NCBI GenBank assembly: GCA_009801015.1
Contig: VHZZ01001799.1
Location: 52,064 to 100,477, forward strand
Origin: Silene noctiflora
Taxonomy: Eukaryota > Streptophyta > Magnoliopsida > Caryophyllales > Caryophyllaceae
Direction of reading: 5' to 3'
DNA length: 48,414 nucleotides
Shown piece by piece: positions 1 to 11,704 of the stretch. Made by a program: the position numbers and the translations under genes. Position 1 is the first letter of the stretch. Each line of letters begins with the position of its first letter. The notes under the pieces are model-generated. The model was not told where the DNA came from. It saw nothing but the letters and a program-made list of their open reading frames with translations, and searched no databases.

Positions 1-134
1 TTCTTATTTAACTCCTAATTATTCATCCCTCTCTCCTATCTACAAACCCACCAAACTCTTTTATTCATATTCTATTATTTTCCTTAAATATTGTGCTCAT
101 ATCAAAGGGTAAGAAAACAATGAATAGGAGGGAG
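1..134. repeat. Right end of a Stowaway-like MITE
   Basis: The stretch ends with GGAGGGAG followed by TA, the mirror image of the CTCCCTCC terminus that recurs through the window. The left end lies outside the window or is not recognisable, so the class rests on one terminus only. Confidence 0.35.
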
Positions 135-764
135 TATTCAAAGTTAGTTACCTATAACTTATACACATCTATTTTAAACTCTTTTCTTTCAAATTTTAAA
201 TAGGAGTTTGGCGGTTGTACTATTAGGTGGCGGTTAGTTATTATATTATTGCTGCTATATTTATATTAGTTATGTCAATATTGATATTTGACATTAGCTA
301 TTTTAATTGGTTAAATTATAAGGTATGATGCTTGTAGAAATATGACCTAGTCTCAAAAAAAAAAAAAAAAAAAAAAAAAAATCAGAGCACTTGGCAATAC
401 CATAGAACTTTATGACTATATTCAACATTAACAGGAATTATTCACAATTCATACAAATTTTTAAACAAATCTAAAAAGGAAAACAGGGTATTTTCTATGA
501 ATGATATCTCAAACAATAATATTATTGAGACCTTTGATGCAATAATTCTCTATTATCTATCACTATTGACTTACGAGTCTGCCACTTCATTTTTTACGTC
601 ATGGAAACAAAGAGAAGTAAATACTTGAAATAGATATAAACCCCTTATGGAATGGTATGCATTGATAACACATGGTGGCGAGAGGACGGTATCAACAATT
701 AAGATTACCATATTACCCGTCCACCCGATAGTGCCATCTCTTGCTTATGAAATTAATTGCACTA
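135..764. other. Intergenic, no gene seen
   Basis: AT-rich sequence without a credible reading frame. A 27-base poly(A) run at 355-381 could be the tail of an old plus-strand retroposon, but nothing upstream of it is recognisable. Confidence 0.5.
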
Positions 765-1336
765 CTAGTTTAGAACCCGTGCAATAAATGCACGGTATAT
801 ATAGTTTTTATTTTTAACAAATTATTTATATAATAATGGTATCTCAATAATTGTTCATCTTTCTCATTATTGTATATTTCTTTGAGAAAAAAAAAGGTTG
901 TAACTGAAAATTATTCAAGATCATTGAGTAATGTGCTGAAATGTATTTTAAAGAAAATGTTTTTTATACCCCAATGCTAATGATTCCAATTTGTAAATTC
1001 TCTCAATTTTTTTGTCGGGAAAGTAATGAAACGATTTATAATTTTTTTTATACGTAATATAGGTAAATCATTTTCAAATAATAGTATCAATAAAAGATTT
1101 AGTAATTTATAATTTTATATAAATTTTATTTATATTTTAATTAAAAAATTATACTTTAGAATTTAGTGAAAATAATATAATTTGAAGCAAAAATAACAAT
1201 TTAAATGAAATAAATTATAATTATTAATTTCCTTATTTAGTAAATGCACTTAAATTGTCATTAGCTTCCATATTTAAGAAGATCCTTTTTGGAGGGAAAA
1301 ACTTTAAAATCACCTATTCTTTTAGTGTATAGGAGA
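765..1336 (-). mobile_element. Non-autonomous Helitron, 572 bp
   Basis: Read on the minus strand the element starts with TC (TCTCCTATACACTAAAAG) directly after a host A. It ends with a short hairpin (CCGTGCA ... TGCACGG) about 10 bases before CTAG, followed by a host T. These are the known Helitron hallmarks: 5' TC, a 3' hairpin, a CTRR end, and insertion between A and T without target duplication. It has no coding capacity, so it would depend on a Rep/helicase element elsewhere. Two related copies lie at 26274-26722 and 31818-32381. Confidence 0.75.
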
Positions 1337-1973
1337 TTATTTTATAATACAAATATACAATCAACCGTCCTGCTCACGGCTCACCTAATGACTAATACAG
1401 ACATAGAGCTATTATCAATCTTATGCATCATTAAATAGGCAACAGACTAAGCTCCAATGTTATTCCAACTCAAATTCAATGCTATTCCATGACTAGTCTA
1501 TACGTGTGCTTTTTGTCCGACTTGCTAGGCAAGTATAATCAGTGGATATTGCTTCTGACACGTCATTTTGGTTTGAAACAATAAGACGAGATTTTGTAAC
1601 TATTTTACACTTAAATGTGACCACTATTGAAAAACAAGTTACCATAAACTGTAACATTGCTATATTATTGTGATTATATTTAACCATATAATAGTGACAT
1701 ATGCGCGTCTGAATCTTCACGCGAAAAGTTACCGTTTAAAACAAGAATTTGTGAAGTACAATAGGCAAGACCGCAAGAGGTATGACTCGCTCTTGACCAC
1801 ATACAACATGCTCCCTGCATTCAATTGATCTCTTGAAAATTATGCAATTGAAATTAAGAAAAAATATACGAAGAAAATGATTGGTTGAAATGTAAATATT
1901 TAAAATGAAATATATAGTTTTTTTTGACGTAAAGCCTGCACTATTTACTAATAATAACACAAATTATAGAGTA
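1337..1973. other. Intergenic, no gene seen
   Basis: The short open frames here (70-75 codons) have no recognisable domain and no splice context. I see nothing functional. Confidence 0.5.
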
Positions 1974-2084
1974 AGACGGTTTCACACTGGGAGACGATCC
2001 ACTTTTGTAAGCAAATTATTCATTTAATGCTAACAAATGAGTTTTATTTTCACATACTGGGACTGTCTCAATGTGAAACCGTCC
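1974..2084. repeat. Small MITE with GACGGTTTCACA ends
   Basis: Inverted ends: AGACGGTTTCACACTGGGAG on the left, and GTCTCAATGTGAAACCGTCC on the right. The element is about 110 bp and non-coding. The superfamily is not settled because no clear target duplication is visible. Confidence 0.55.
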
Positions 2085-2641
2085 CCCGCAATAAAGACGG
2101 TAATACTTATACTTGTGGACTAGTTTTATGCTATCATCAATTTTTTTAATTTTTTTTTTTCATTTGTATTTTGTACCTAATTATTGTCAACTCTGTAGTC
2201 AACACCTAACAATCTTAATTCTTAAGGCCATGAAAAGTTTAGCTTTAATTTTACTCGTAAGAATATAATTTGTTCCTTCTCCATGCATGCATATCCAACA
2301 ACGCTTAAGCTGAACCTCAATGCATGAATGATACCTTTAATTAAACACGTTATTTTTAGGGTCGACCCGATTTAAAATTCATATTTGTACCGACATTACG
2401 TTTTTCTCAACTTTTTCTACTCAATCAATAATAATTCCGTTCAGTATTATATACAGTGTGGAATATTGATTTTTCTACTCAATCAATAACAATTGGTATA
2501 TAGCCATCTCAAAGTTTATAGTATTCCGTAATAAATGAGTATTTATACAAATCAGCAAAATTAGAAAAAAGTGTTTGATAATTAGCAGATTTAAGATAAT
2601 TGGAATGATTTTATGAATAAAGTGAATATGTTAATGCAGTA

Positions 2642-3193
2642 CGGCCTTGTTTGATAAACGGCATATTGGTCGATTTTTAACATATTCAAGGATTTTAGCA
2701 TGTTTGACCAATCAATATGTTAATTTTAGTGTTTAGTAAACAATATATTGAAACATCATATTTAGGGTCAATATGTTGTTTTACAACATGCCGCTTACCC
2801 CAGCATATTGGTTAGCATATTGTAAAATAGGAAAGTTTAATTCAACTTACAAAGAAAACTAACAATCTACTAATTTTAATCTGTCAATTACCAAACACTC
2901 AAATTAAATATGCTAATTGTAACACGTTAGTCAAACCTTCTGATAAAATCTGTCATTTATAATCTGCTTATGCTGAAACTAATCCGTTGCTTACCAAACA
3001 GGATGTTTATAATCTGTCATTTATAATCTGTCATTTATAAGAAAACTAACAGTAGATTCCGACCAATATGTTATCAGAATACGCCGTTTATATTAATAAA
3101 CACATGAAAATAGTAGATTATTTGATCAAACTGGTAATTAAACCAAAATCTACTAATTTCGCTCAATATGATGTTTACCAAACATGACCAATA
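2642..3193. repeat. Tourist-like foldback element, GGCCTTGTTTG end
   Basis: The left end reads GGCCTTGTTTGATAAACGGC and the right end GATGTTTACCAAACATGACC, a degraded inverted pair. The interior repeats CATATTGG/CCAATATG words in both orientations, and a second internal CCAAACAGG near 2996 suggests two nested or partial copies. A relative lies at 25466-25684. The TIR type fits PIF/Harbinger (Tourist) MITEs. Confidence 0.45.
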
Positions 3194-3614
3194 AAAAAAC
3201 CGTCTCACATTAATTAGATTCCTATACAAGGAAGACAATAAATAATGGTGAGTAGCGCGAGGTTGACGGTTAACAAGGAGGATGAGAAGTCACTCTCCAA
3301 ATTCCAAAATATACTGATAACCAAGGTGGAATTTTGTCATCTTTATGCATTTCTGACTCACTTGACCTTAATTTTCAAGACTTGGGACAGTAAATTTTAG
3401 GAAACGTATGGCTCCGTTTTGGGTAATTTTCATTTGGTGGGACCATCTAAGTAACTTTAGTCTAGATCAGCTGTAAATTTCAACCTTTGGTTATCTGCTA
3501 TTTTCAATATGTGTAGTTGATTGTTGAATGTCATAATTATGTTCGTTTACTTTTGTTGTAGAGTGGATTCAATAACTTAACCAATGAAACAATAAGTCTC
3601 TATTGGGATGGGTT

Positions 3615-3770
3615 CATCCGTCACAAGCTTGTGACGGGTCAAGTATTATCCCCAGGATAGATAAGACAATATAAAGAGTGCCTAGGAAATTACAAATGGC
3701 TTGTCTTTATCTAATTAAGTGGGTCTTATTTTATCCGTTATTGTCCGTTACAAATGAGCATTTGTGCCAA
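3615..3770. repeat. MITE with CCGTCACAAGCTTGTGACGG palindrome
   Basis: A perfect 20-base palindrome at 3618-3637 opens the element, and CCGTTACAAATGAGCATTTG closes it. The same arrangement recurs at 32697-32815, so this is a dispersed family. No target duplication was recognised. Confidence 0.45.
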
Positions 3771-3831
3771 TGAAAATAGTAGAACTTTAAAATTCGGAAT
3801 TTATTTACCAATCGAAAGAGTTAAATTCTAA

Positions 3832-4042
3832 GGTCTTGTTATTTTTGGCTGAAACGAGCTTAATTGAATTAAATGGAGTTGTACTGAATTGAATGACGTT
3901 GAGGTAAACTGAATGTAAATAAAATAAGAGTTAATTTTGTGAAAAGATGAGCTGAACATAATTGATTGAAGCTGAATAAAATTGAACTAAATAGAGATGA
4001 ACTAAACTTAAGAGAGTTGAAATTAAGCCAGAAAGCAAGGCC
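3832..4042. repeat. Tourist-like MITE, LINE target
   Basis: TIRs: GGTCTTGTTATTTTTGGCT on the left, and the complement of AAGCCAGAAAGCAAGGCC on the right. The left flank is TAA (3829-3831). The right flank is TGA here, but TAA in the second copy of the LINE target duplication at 10662-10664. The TAA duplication with a GGCCTTG-type end is typical of Tourist/PIF-Harbinger MITEs. The LINE inserted exactly at its right margin. Confidence 0.6.
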
Positions 4043-4047
4043 TGAGT
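4032..4047 (+). repeat. Target-site duplication, left copy, of the LINE
   Basis: AAAGCAAGGCCTGAGT here matches AAAGCAAGGCCTAAGT at 10651-10666, immediately after the poly(A), with one mismatch in 16. A long duplication next to poly(A) is the signature of target-primed reverse transcription. Confidence 0.8.
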
Positions 4048-4250
4048 ATAAACAAATGTCTCTCCTAGGGTTTCCTATGAAAGTCTTTGTCTGAGTAAAT
4101 CTTCGTTCGATTCCTCTAGATCGAGGTGCCCTCTTACGTGCGACGGTACGTAAGTTTTCTTTTCTTGTTTGCTTTTGATTCCTCGGCTTGGGGTGGTTTT
4201 GTTTCGTTTTATTTTTGTTAGGGTTTCTCTCCTTGCTGCATCCGGTCAAC

Positions 4251-5595
4251 ATGGGGGAAACACCAAGAAGGAAGGGTAAGGAAATCGTAGGAGAGGGAGC
4301 AAATCTTTTCTTTTGGGAGTTAGGACAGGAGGAGTCGAATAATTCTGATAAAGGAGGGTTGCTAGTTGGGAAAATATGGAGTTCAAAATCGATTAATATA
4401 AGGGCAGCAATAGATTCCATGATCAAATTGTGGAACCCTAAAGGGAGGATTGTGGGCAATATTCTTGATGTGAAAGAGAAAATCTTTGTCTTTCGTTTCT
4501 CCGATGTGTGTGACCGGACTCGTGTGACAGATGTCCAACCATGGCACTTTGATAAGTATGTGTGGTGCTTTGATGAACCATGTGAAGATGGGAGAATGAC
4601 TGACACTCCGCTACATATTCTCCCTATTTGGGCTAGAATCTATGACCTTCCAGCTAAGGGGCGTTCGAACGTGAAAAATATTGAGAATCTGGGGAAGCAG
4701 TTAGGGGTTTATGTAGGTGTGGACGAGGCTTCATTTCCTGAGATGGAAAAAGCAGTTAGGGTTCGGATCTTGCATGATGTTCGGAAACCTTTGAAGAATT
4801 GTGTCGAGGTTTCGAATGCCAAGTCTGAAGGTGCTATCCTTTAAGGTTAAGTACGAGAGGTTGTCGACGTACTGCTATGGGTGTGTAATCCTTGGGCATG
4901 GGGAAAAGGATTGTGATGAGGGTCCTTATGAGGAGGAAGAGTTGAAGTTTGACGAAGGGCTTCGGACATCCCCATGGAAAGTTCTTAAGACGGCTGTAAA
5001 GTCAAATTCGAAGGTGGCTCGACCTCTAAACGAGGATTTTGAAGAAGCAGAGAGGCAGCGAACAGAGGAATAAATCGAGAGGATGATTCACAGACTTCAC
5101 AACATCGCTTTGATAGTAAGAAAAAGAACAAGTATGCGGAAGGGGTTGAAGGTGATGAGGGGAGCAGGCAGGTGGATGCAGCTAGCCAGACGTCGGATAA
5201 TGGTCAAGGGTCCGAGGGAGAGAGAATAGAGGGTATGCCAAATGGGATGGAGCTGGATGTGGGAAGTGAGCAAAAAAAGAATAATGGTAGCTAGCCTTAT
5301 CAGTGGGGCTATCCGTATAGGTGGGGCTGCAGATGGGGGAAGGGAGGGGGAGTTAAGTAATGCTGGCGTGGAAAGAAAACAGAAGAGTAAAAAGGGAAGT
5401 AAATGGACAAGGCTAACGATGGCTATGAAGGGTACTGAAGACTGCTCTAAAAGCGAAGGTTATGTGAAGGAGAAAAGGGGACGTGATGAAACCGAAATAG
5501 GGCAAAGTGGCAGCTTGAAAAAACCTAAGATGATCATGGGTGTATGTTCACCTGAGGCGGAGGTTGAGATGACTCAACCCCGCCGGGCATTATGA
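4251..5595 (+). pseudogene. LINE ORF1 (gag-like, zinc knuckle), frameshifted
   Basis: ORF1 of a plant LINE encodes an RNA-binding chaperone that packages the transcript. The likely start is ATG 4251 (MGETPRRKGKEIVGEG). Segment 4251-4844 has the DUF4283-like core (PWHFDKYVWCFDEP, then WARIYDLPAKGRS). The next segment, 4801-5073, is in another frame and holds the CCHC knuckle CYGCVILGHGEKDC (C-x2-C-x4-H-x4-C). The frame is lost again by the TAA near 5073. A third segment, 5242-5595, is the lysine-rich tail (KRGRDETEIG, SLKKPKM). At least two frameshifts separate these pieces. The last codon overlaps the ORF2 start in ATGA at 5592-5595. Confidence 0.8.
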
Positions 5596-5911
5596 ATCTC
5601 TTGAGCCTTAACTGCAGGGGGCTGGGCAACTCCGATGCAGTGGGCGGATTTCGTAACCTTGTCCGTAGAGAAGCTCCGTTAGTAATGTTTGTATGTGAGA
5701 CGAAGTTGAGTAATATATAGATGAGGAAAGTTAGGCTCTGTCTAGACGATTATGAAGGGATTGAAGTGGATAGCGTAGGGAGGTCGGGGGGTTTAGCTAT
5801 TCTATGGAGGAAAGTATTCACTGCGTGTTGAGGTTAGCATCCGTTCATCATATTGACTGTGACATTCAGGTAGAAGGAGCGGATTAGAGGTTTACTGGCT
5901 TCTATGGATGG

Positions 5912-7815
5912 CCTTCGGTAACGGATAGACATTTATCATGGGAGCTTTTGCGGCTGCTTGCGTCAGAAACTCAGAAACCATGGATATGTATGGGAGATTT
6001 CAACGAAATTCTTTATGTAAATGAGATGATTGGAGGAGTGCGCCCACAATGGCAAATGAATCAATTCCGGAAAGCGGTGGATGATTGTGGTCTGAGAGAT
6101 ATGTCGTTTGAGGGGTATAGTTTCACGTTTGATAATGGGCAGGCAGGGGACGATAACCGACAAATTCGAATTGATAGAGCTTTGATCTCAAATGAGTGGG
6201 AGGATTTGTTTCCGTTTGCGAAATTGATAAACCTGGAACGAGAGTGGTCGGATCATGCGCCAATTAAGGTTGTGCTGGATGGACATAAGGAAGAGGCCCA
6301 AATTAAGAAGAAACCGTTTCGTTTTGAGCAGGTATGGGTTGGTGAGAAGGGGTGCGAGGAGGCTATTACAAGGGCGTGGGAAACTGGTGGTGATAACCTC
6401 CTTGATGCTCTTGAGAACAGTGCTAAACAACTCAAAGCTTGGAAGGGGATATCCATAGGTAAAATCCTACGGGACCTTCACACGAAAAGAAGGCGTCCGG
6501 GGAAGCTGAATGCTGGTGGCCGTACGGTCAGACTTATCCAAGAGCGAAAAAAATTGGTTGCGGAGGTAGCGCAACTGTTGAAGCAGGAGGAAATTTTCTG
6601 GAGGCAAGGGTATAGAGCGATGTGGCTTAAACAAGGGGATCGAAATACAGCTTATTTCCATCGCAAAGCTGGACAACCAAGACATAAAAATCAGATTTCG
6701 AAAATTCTTGATGAGAACGGAATGGTCCAGGAGGGGGATGAGAAGGTGGTTGCGGTTGCGATTAATTATTTTCAAGGGTTGTTCGAGACAAGTAGCCCGA
6801 CACATTTTGACGAAGCGCTTGTTGGTATGGAAAATAGGGTGACTGAGGAAATGAATACAAATNNCCTTCGGTAACGGATAGATATTTATCGTGGGAGCTT
6901 TTGCGGCTGCTTGCTTCAGAAGATCAGAAACCATGGATATTTATGGGAGATTTCAATGAAATTCTTTACGTAAATGAGATGCTTGGAGGAGTGCGTCCAC
7001 AATGGCAAATGAATCAATTCCGGGAAGCGGTGGATGAATGTGGGCTGAGAGATATGTCGTTTGAGGGGTATAGCTTCACTTTCGATAATGGGCAGGCATG
7101 GGACGCTAACCGACAAAGTCGAATTGATAGAGCCTTGATCTCTAATGAGTGGGGGGATTTGTTTCCGTTTGCGAAATTGATAAATCTGGAGCGAGAGTGG
7201 TCGGATCATGCGCCAATTAAGGTAATTCTGGATGGACGTAAGGAAGGGGCTCAAATTAAGAAGAGACCGTTTCGATTTGAACAGGTATGGGTTGGTGAGA
7301 GTGGGTGCGAGGAAGCTATTACAAGGGCATGTGAAATTGGTGGTGGTAATCTCCTTGATGCTCTCGAGAACAGTGCTAAACAACTCAAAGCTTGGAAGGG
7401 GATATCTAGAGGTAAAATCCTACGGGACCTTCACACAAAAAGAAGGCATCTTGGGAAGTTGAATGCTGGAGGCCGTACGGTCAGACTTATCCAAGAGCAC
7501 AAAAAATTGGTTGCGGAGATAGCGCAACTGTTGAAGCAGGAGGAAATTTTCTGGAGGCAAAGGTCTAGAGCGATGTGGCTTAAATAAGGGGATCGTAATA
7601 CAACATATTTCCACCGTAAAGCTGGACAACGAAGACAGAAAAATCAGATTTCAAAAATTCTTGATGAGAATGGGATGGTCCATGAGGGGGATGAGAAGGT
7701 GGTTGCGGTTGCGATTAATTATTTTCAAGGGTTGTTCGAGACAAGTAGCCCGACACATTTTGACGAAGCGCTTGATGGTATGGAGAATATGGTGATTGAG
7801 GAGATGAATACAAAT
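5912..7815 (+). repeat. 951-bp direct duplication joined by NN
   Basis: 5912-6862 and 6865-7815 are homologous end to end, each exactly 951 bases, starting CCTTCGGTAACGG and ending ATGAATACAAAT. In the first 149 aligned bases I count about 10 differences. The two N lie precisely at the junction. Biology rarely gives such a junction; two overlapping contig ends placed side by side do. Confidence 0.85.
6863..6864. other. Assembly gap (NN)
   Basis: Two N between the homologous 951-bp blocks. It reads as a minimal-gap placeholder between overlapping contigs that were too divergent to merge. Confidence 0.85.
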
Positions 7816-10650
7816 CTTATGAGACCTTATTCAGGTGAGGAAGTCCTGGTTGTTCTTCATCAAATGCACCCGTTAAAGGCACCAGGTCCGGATGGGATGA
7901 ATGGGTTGTTTTATCAGACATATTGGCATGTTGTGGGGCCTCTGGTTACACACACGGTGCTGGGCATTTTACGAGGGAACCCAATTCCGGAAGGCTTGAA
8001 TAAAACACATATTGTGTTGATTCCTAAGAAGAAAGCGGCTGATAGGATGGGGGATTTTCGACCCATAAGCTTATCTAATGTCGTCTATAAGTTGGTCTCT
8101 AAGTGCTTGCTAACCGTTTGAAGCAGTTTTTGGGAGAGATCGTTTCGGAAAATCAAAGCGCTTTCACCCCGGGTTGCCTTATTTCGGACAATATTCTTGT
8201 TGCTTTTGAGATTTTCCATCATATGAAGAATACGAGAGAAGTGGGGATGGCCATATGGCTTTGAAATTGGATATGTCGAAAGCTTATGATCGCGTAGAGT
8301 GGTCGTTCCTTGAACTAACACTAAAACGGATGGGTTTTCATGACCAGTGGATTGACCGTGTTATGCACTGCGTGTCGTCTGTGTCCTTCGAGGTTTTGAT
8401 TAATGGGCAGCCTACATATGGGTTTCGGCCAAGTAGAGGCCTTAGACAGGGGGATCCGCTATCCCTCTATCTTTTTATCATATGTGCGGAAGTTATGTCA
8501 AACTTGATACGTAAAGCAATGGAGACAAGGGCAATTCATGGTATCAAAGTATCAAATAACTCTCCAATGGTGTCACACTTACTATTCGCAGATGACAGTA
8601 TTCTCTTTGTCAAGGCTAATGAACTAGAATCTAACCGTGTGAGGGATATCTTGGGATGCTATGAGATGGCGTCGGGGCAGCGGATAAATTATGATAAAAC
8701 TACAGTGTCCTTCAGCCGCGGTACAAGGGAGGAGAGGAAGAAAGCTATCGCAGACTGCCTAGGGGTGCGTATTGTAGAAGAACAAGATAAATACTTGGGG
8801 TTACCGACGGTTGTGGGGAGATCGAAATGCGCAATTTCAGACTGTATTCGGGAGAAATTAAACAAAAGATTAGCGGGGTGGCGAGGAAAACTACTCTCTA
8901 AGGCGGGTAGGGAAGTATTGATAAAGGTCGTTGCCCAATCAATACCTACATATGCCATGAGTATCTTCAAGCTTCCTAATAATTTTTGTGACGAATTGCG
9001 GTCTTTGGTATCTCAGTTTTGGTGGGGTTCGAATGGTGGCAAGAAGAAAATACCGTGGGTGGCCTGGAAGAATTTGTGTGCTCCAAAATGTCTCGGAGGC
9101 TTGGGATTCCGTGACTATCGCAAGTTCAATTTGGCTCTTCTTGGAAAGCAGGCCTGGCGCTTGGTGACGGAAAGGAGCCGCCTGTTGGCGAGGGTGTTGG
9201 GTGGGAAATATTTTCATGGTGAATCCTTTATGCAGTTAGAGCTAGGTACGAATCTGAGCTATACTTGGAGGAGTATCTGGGAAGCTAAGCATGTCCTCGA
9301 TTTGGGTATGCGGAGGAGGATAAGAGATGGCCTAAGTACTCGGATATGGCAGGATCCATGGATACCTGGGACACAGACCAAGAGGGTATTATCACCAAGA
9401 GGTAATAACGATGAAGAAATGTTGGTGGCGGATCTCCTTAATGCTGATGGGGGGTCGTGGAATTCCCATAAGGTTTGTACCTTTTTCCTCCCTTTTGAGT
9501 AGGAACGTATCATGAAAATACGACGAACGAGTGGAAACTCTTGCGATTTGTGGTGCTGGGATGCAGAAAAACATGGTATTTATTCGGTTCGATCAGCTTA
9601 TAAGTTACTCATGCATGGGTTAGTTTGTAAATGAAGAGGGGCAATCTAATTTCCAACAGGAGAAGCAGCTATGGAATAACATTTGGAAAGTGTCGGTCTG
9701 GCCGCGGATAAAAACTTTGTTCTGGCAATTGACGAGCAATGCGCTGCCTACCCGAGATAATCTAGTCGCACGCATGAAGCAAGGTGATGCTGGTTGCCCT
9801 GTTTGTGAAAGCAAGGTAGAGACAGCGGGACGCCTTTTTGGGGGTTGTAAGGGGATTGCTGGGTTTTGGGAGGGTCTGGGTTTGGAGTTAAAGGAGGAAG
9901 GAAGGGTGGAGGGGGTGAGGGAGTGGGTGGAGCTTGAGTGGAGGGAGATGGGAGAGGACGAATGAGTTCTATTCATGACGGGGTGTTATGTTATTTGGGA
10001 AGGGCGGAATAGAGTGGTGTTTGATGAAAAGCGGCTGCAGGTTGAGGATCTCATCACACGGGCTAGGGATATTGTAGAGGAGATGAGGATCAGTGATGGG
10101 GATAAGGGATTGAGGAGTAGTATAGATGGTGGATTGAGTGGCTGGACGAGGCCAACTGAAGGGGTGCATAAGCTCAATGTTGATGCAGGGGTCATTGATG
10201 GAGTGGGTACGGGGGTGGGCATTGTTTGTCGTGTGGCTGATGGAACAGTGGTGTGGGGGATGGCGAGGTGGAGCCAAGAGAGGCGGAGGCCATGGCAGTC
10301 CTTTTGGGAGTTCAAGAAGCTCTTCGTCGGGGATATAAGGAAGTGATGGTGGAAGGAGATTGCTTAGAAGTGATAAAAGCTTTGAAGCATCGAAAGCAGG
10401 GGCGTACGAAATTCCATCTATTAGTTAACGATATCCTTGATCTGAGCTGTAGGTTTACGTCTATCGTTTGGTTCTTTGTAGGTATGAAGTTTAATAATGT
10501 TGCGCATGGACTCGCTCATGTTCGTCCATGGCGTTTCGGTGATCGTAGATGGGATGCAAGGCTCCCGGATAACATTATGAGTTTTGTTGATTCCGATTTG
10601 ATTAATAGTATGTAACCCCTTTGGGTTTTAAAAAAAAAAAAAAAAAAAAA

Positions 10651-10666
10651 AAAGCAAGGCCTAAGT
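10651..10666 (+). repeat. Target-site duplication, right copy, of the LINE
   Basis: AAAGCAAGGCCTAAGT directly after the poly(A). It keeps the TAA of the older Tourist-like MITE, so this copy carries the ancestral base and the left copy is mutated. Confidence 0.8.
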
Positions 10667-10968
10667 GGTTAAATCGTTGACGCTAAAAGTCTAATAAAGT
10701 AGGAGTATATGAATTTGAATTCGATGGTGTATGAGCTGAAAATCTAAAAAAGTGAAATGATCAAATTCAATTATTCAGGTGTGTGAAAATAACTTATGTT
10801 GATTTAACTCTTTTTCGAAATGTAAATTGTTGTCGCTTATGATTGAAATTCTAATTTTTTTTCTGAGCATATTTCTTTCAAAAAAATTTATGAATAAAAG
10901 CGGAGGAAAATACAATGAAGGTTTGAATTGAAAAGTTCAATCATAATACGAGCAAATTAGCAAAACTT

Positions 10969-10969
<1 letters not shown>

Positions 10970-11009
<40 letters not shown>
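10970..11009. repeat. (ATT)n microsatellite, about 13 units
   Basis: Uninterrupted ATT/TTA trinucleotides. Likely length-polymorphic. Confidence 0.95.
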
Positions 11010-11011
<2 letters not shown>

Positions 11012-11143
11012 AATCCTTTCCTAATGGGCCTAATGGCCTTAATTTTTTGGATTGGCAAGATTTTTGATCTGATTTGTTGGAGTCTGGACCATTTGACAGG
11101 CCTATGTTGGACGTGTTTTGTGTGGACCGTAGGCAGTTCAATG

Positions 11144-11614
11144 TAGGGATGACAATGGTTCGGTTTGGGTCGGGTTTTGCAAGATTCAAACCCGATCCAC
11201 TTACACTTACTTAGTGGATCACAGATCCATATCCATANCCAATCCATATCCAAAATTTTAAAATCCATACTTGATTCATTACACTTTTTTCAAACCCATA
11301 CCCGTTCCAAATCCATATATATAATCCAAAACCCAATTCTAAACTTAATTTGACTACATAAAAAAATAATCTTATATAAGAAAATTGAAATTTCAAGTTT
11401 AAAAAAGCCTAAATTTTCAAAAATATCCAATTGGATCGGGTTCGGGTATGAATGGATCGGGTTTGAATTTGGTTTGGGTTTTCCAATAGTGGATATGGAT
11501 ATGGGTTTTTAAATAGTGGATCGGGATGGGTTTTTAAAGGGTGGTTTTGAATCGAATTTTTTCCTTTGTTTCGATTCGGGTTCGGTTCGGTTTGGGCTAT
11601 AATTGCTATCCCTA
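11144..11614. mobile_element. hAT-type MITE, 471 bp, 8-bp duplication
   Basis: TIRs: TAGGGATGACAAT on the left; the right end ATTGCTATCCCTA is its near complement. The element is flanked by perfect 8-bp duplications GTTCAATG (11136-11143 and 11615-11622), the size made by hAT transposases. The interior is built from GGTTCGGGT / GGATATGGAT words and their complements, so it folds back. It contains one N (11238). No coding capacity. Confidence 0.8.
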
Positions 11615-11704
11615 GTTCAATGGTCGACCATTAGGCCCCAATTTCACGATAACTATTAAGGCCATTAAGTCCACAGCTCAAGTCAAGTTATTTGCGACGT
11701 AATT

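Larger units (their letters stand above)
5592..10615 (+). pseudogene. LINE ORF2 (endonuclease, RT, RNase H), broken
   Basis: Starts MNLLSLNCRGLGN at 5592. Endonuclease motifs: NCRG, CETKL, MGDFNEIL (about 5990), RIDRALIS and SDHAPI (about 6250). Reverse transcriptase: APGPDGMNG (about 7885), LIPKKK, FRPISLSNVVYKL, then, after a frameshift near 8115, [19 protein letters not shown] (8255), [10 protein letters not shown] and the catalytic LLFADDS (about 8585). A zf-RVT region follows (WPRIKTLFWQLTSNALPTRD, about 9696). RNase H is split between two frames (KLNVDAG near 10170, then EAEAMAVLLG, VEGDC and NNVAHGLAH). Defects: TAG at 5718-5720, TAA at 7585-7587 and several frameshifts. The endonuclease half appears twice because of the assembly overlap. 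Confidence 0.88.
4048..10650 (+). mobile_element. L1-type LINE retrotransposon, decayed
   Basis: A complete non-LTR element by structure: 5' leader, ORF1 with a DUF4283-like region and a CCHC zinc knuckle, ORF2 with AP-endonuclease, reverse transcriptase, zf-RVT and a C-terminal RNase H domain, poly(A) tail (about 10629-10650), and flanking 16-bp duplications. This domain order is that of plant L1-clade LINEs with RNase H. Both ORFs carry stops and frameshifts, so it is dead as assembled. The 6.6-kb span includes a 951-bp unmerged overlap around the NN at 6863-6864; the true element is about 5.65 kb. Confidence 0.9.

Noticed and set aside
3869..4606. 245-codon minus-strand frame
   Set aside because: It overlaps the LINE leader and ORF1 in antisense, has no domain, and its composition follows from the sense coding strand.
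10667..10760. tRNA-like words after the LINE (AAGTGGTTAAATCG, TTGAATTCGATGG)
   Set aside because: Spacing and pairing are too poor to claim a SINE.
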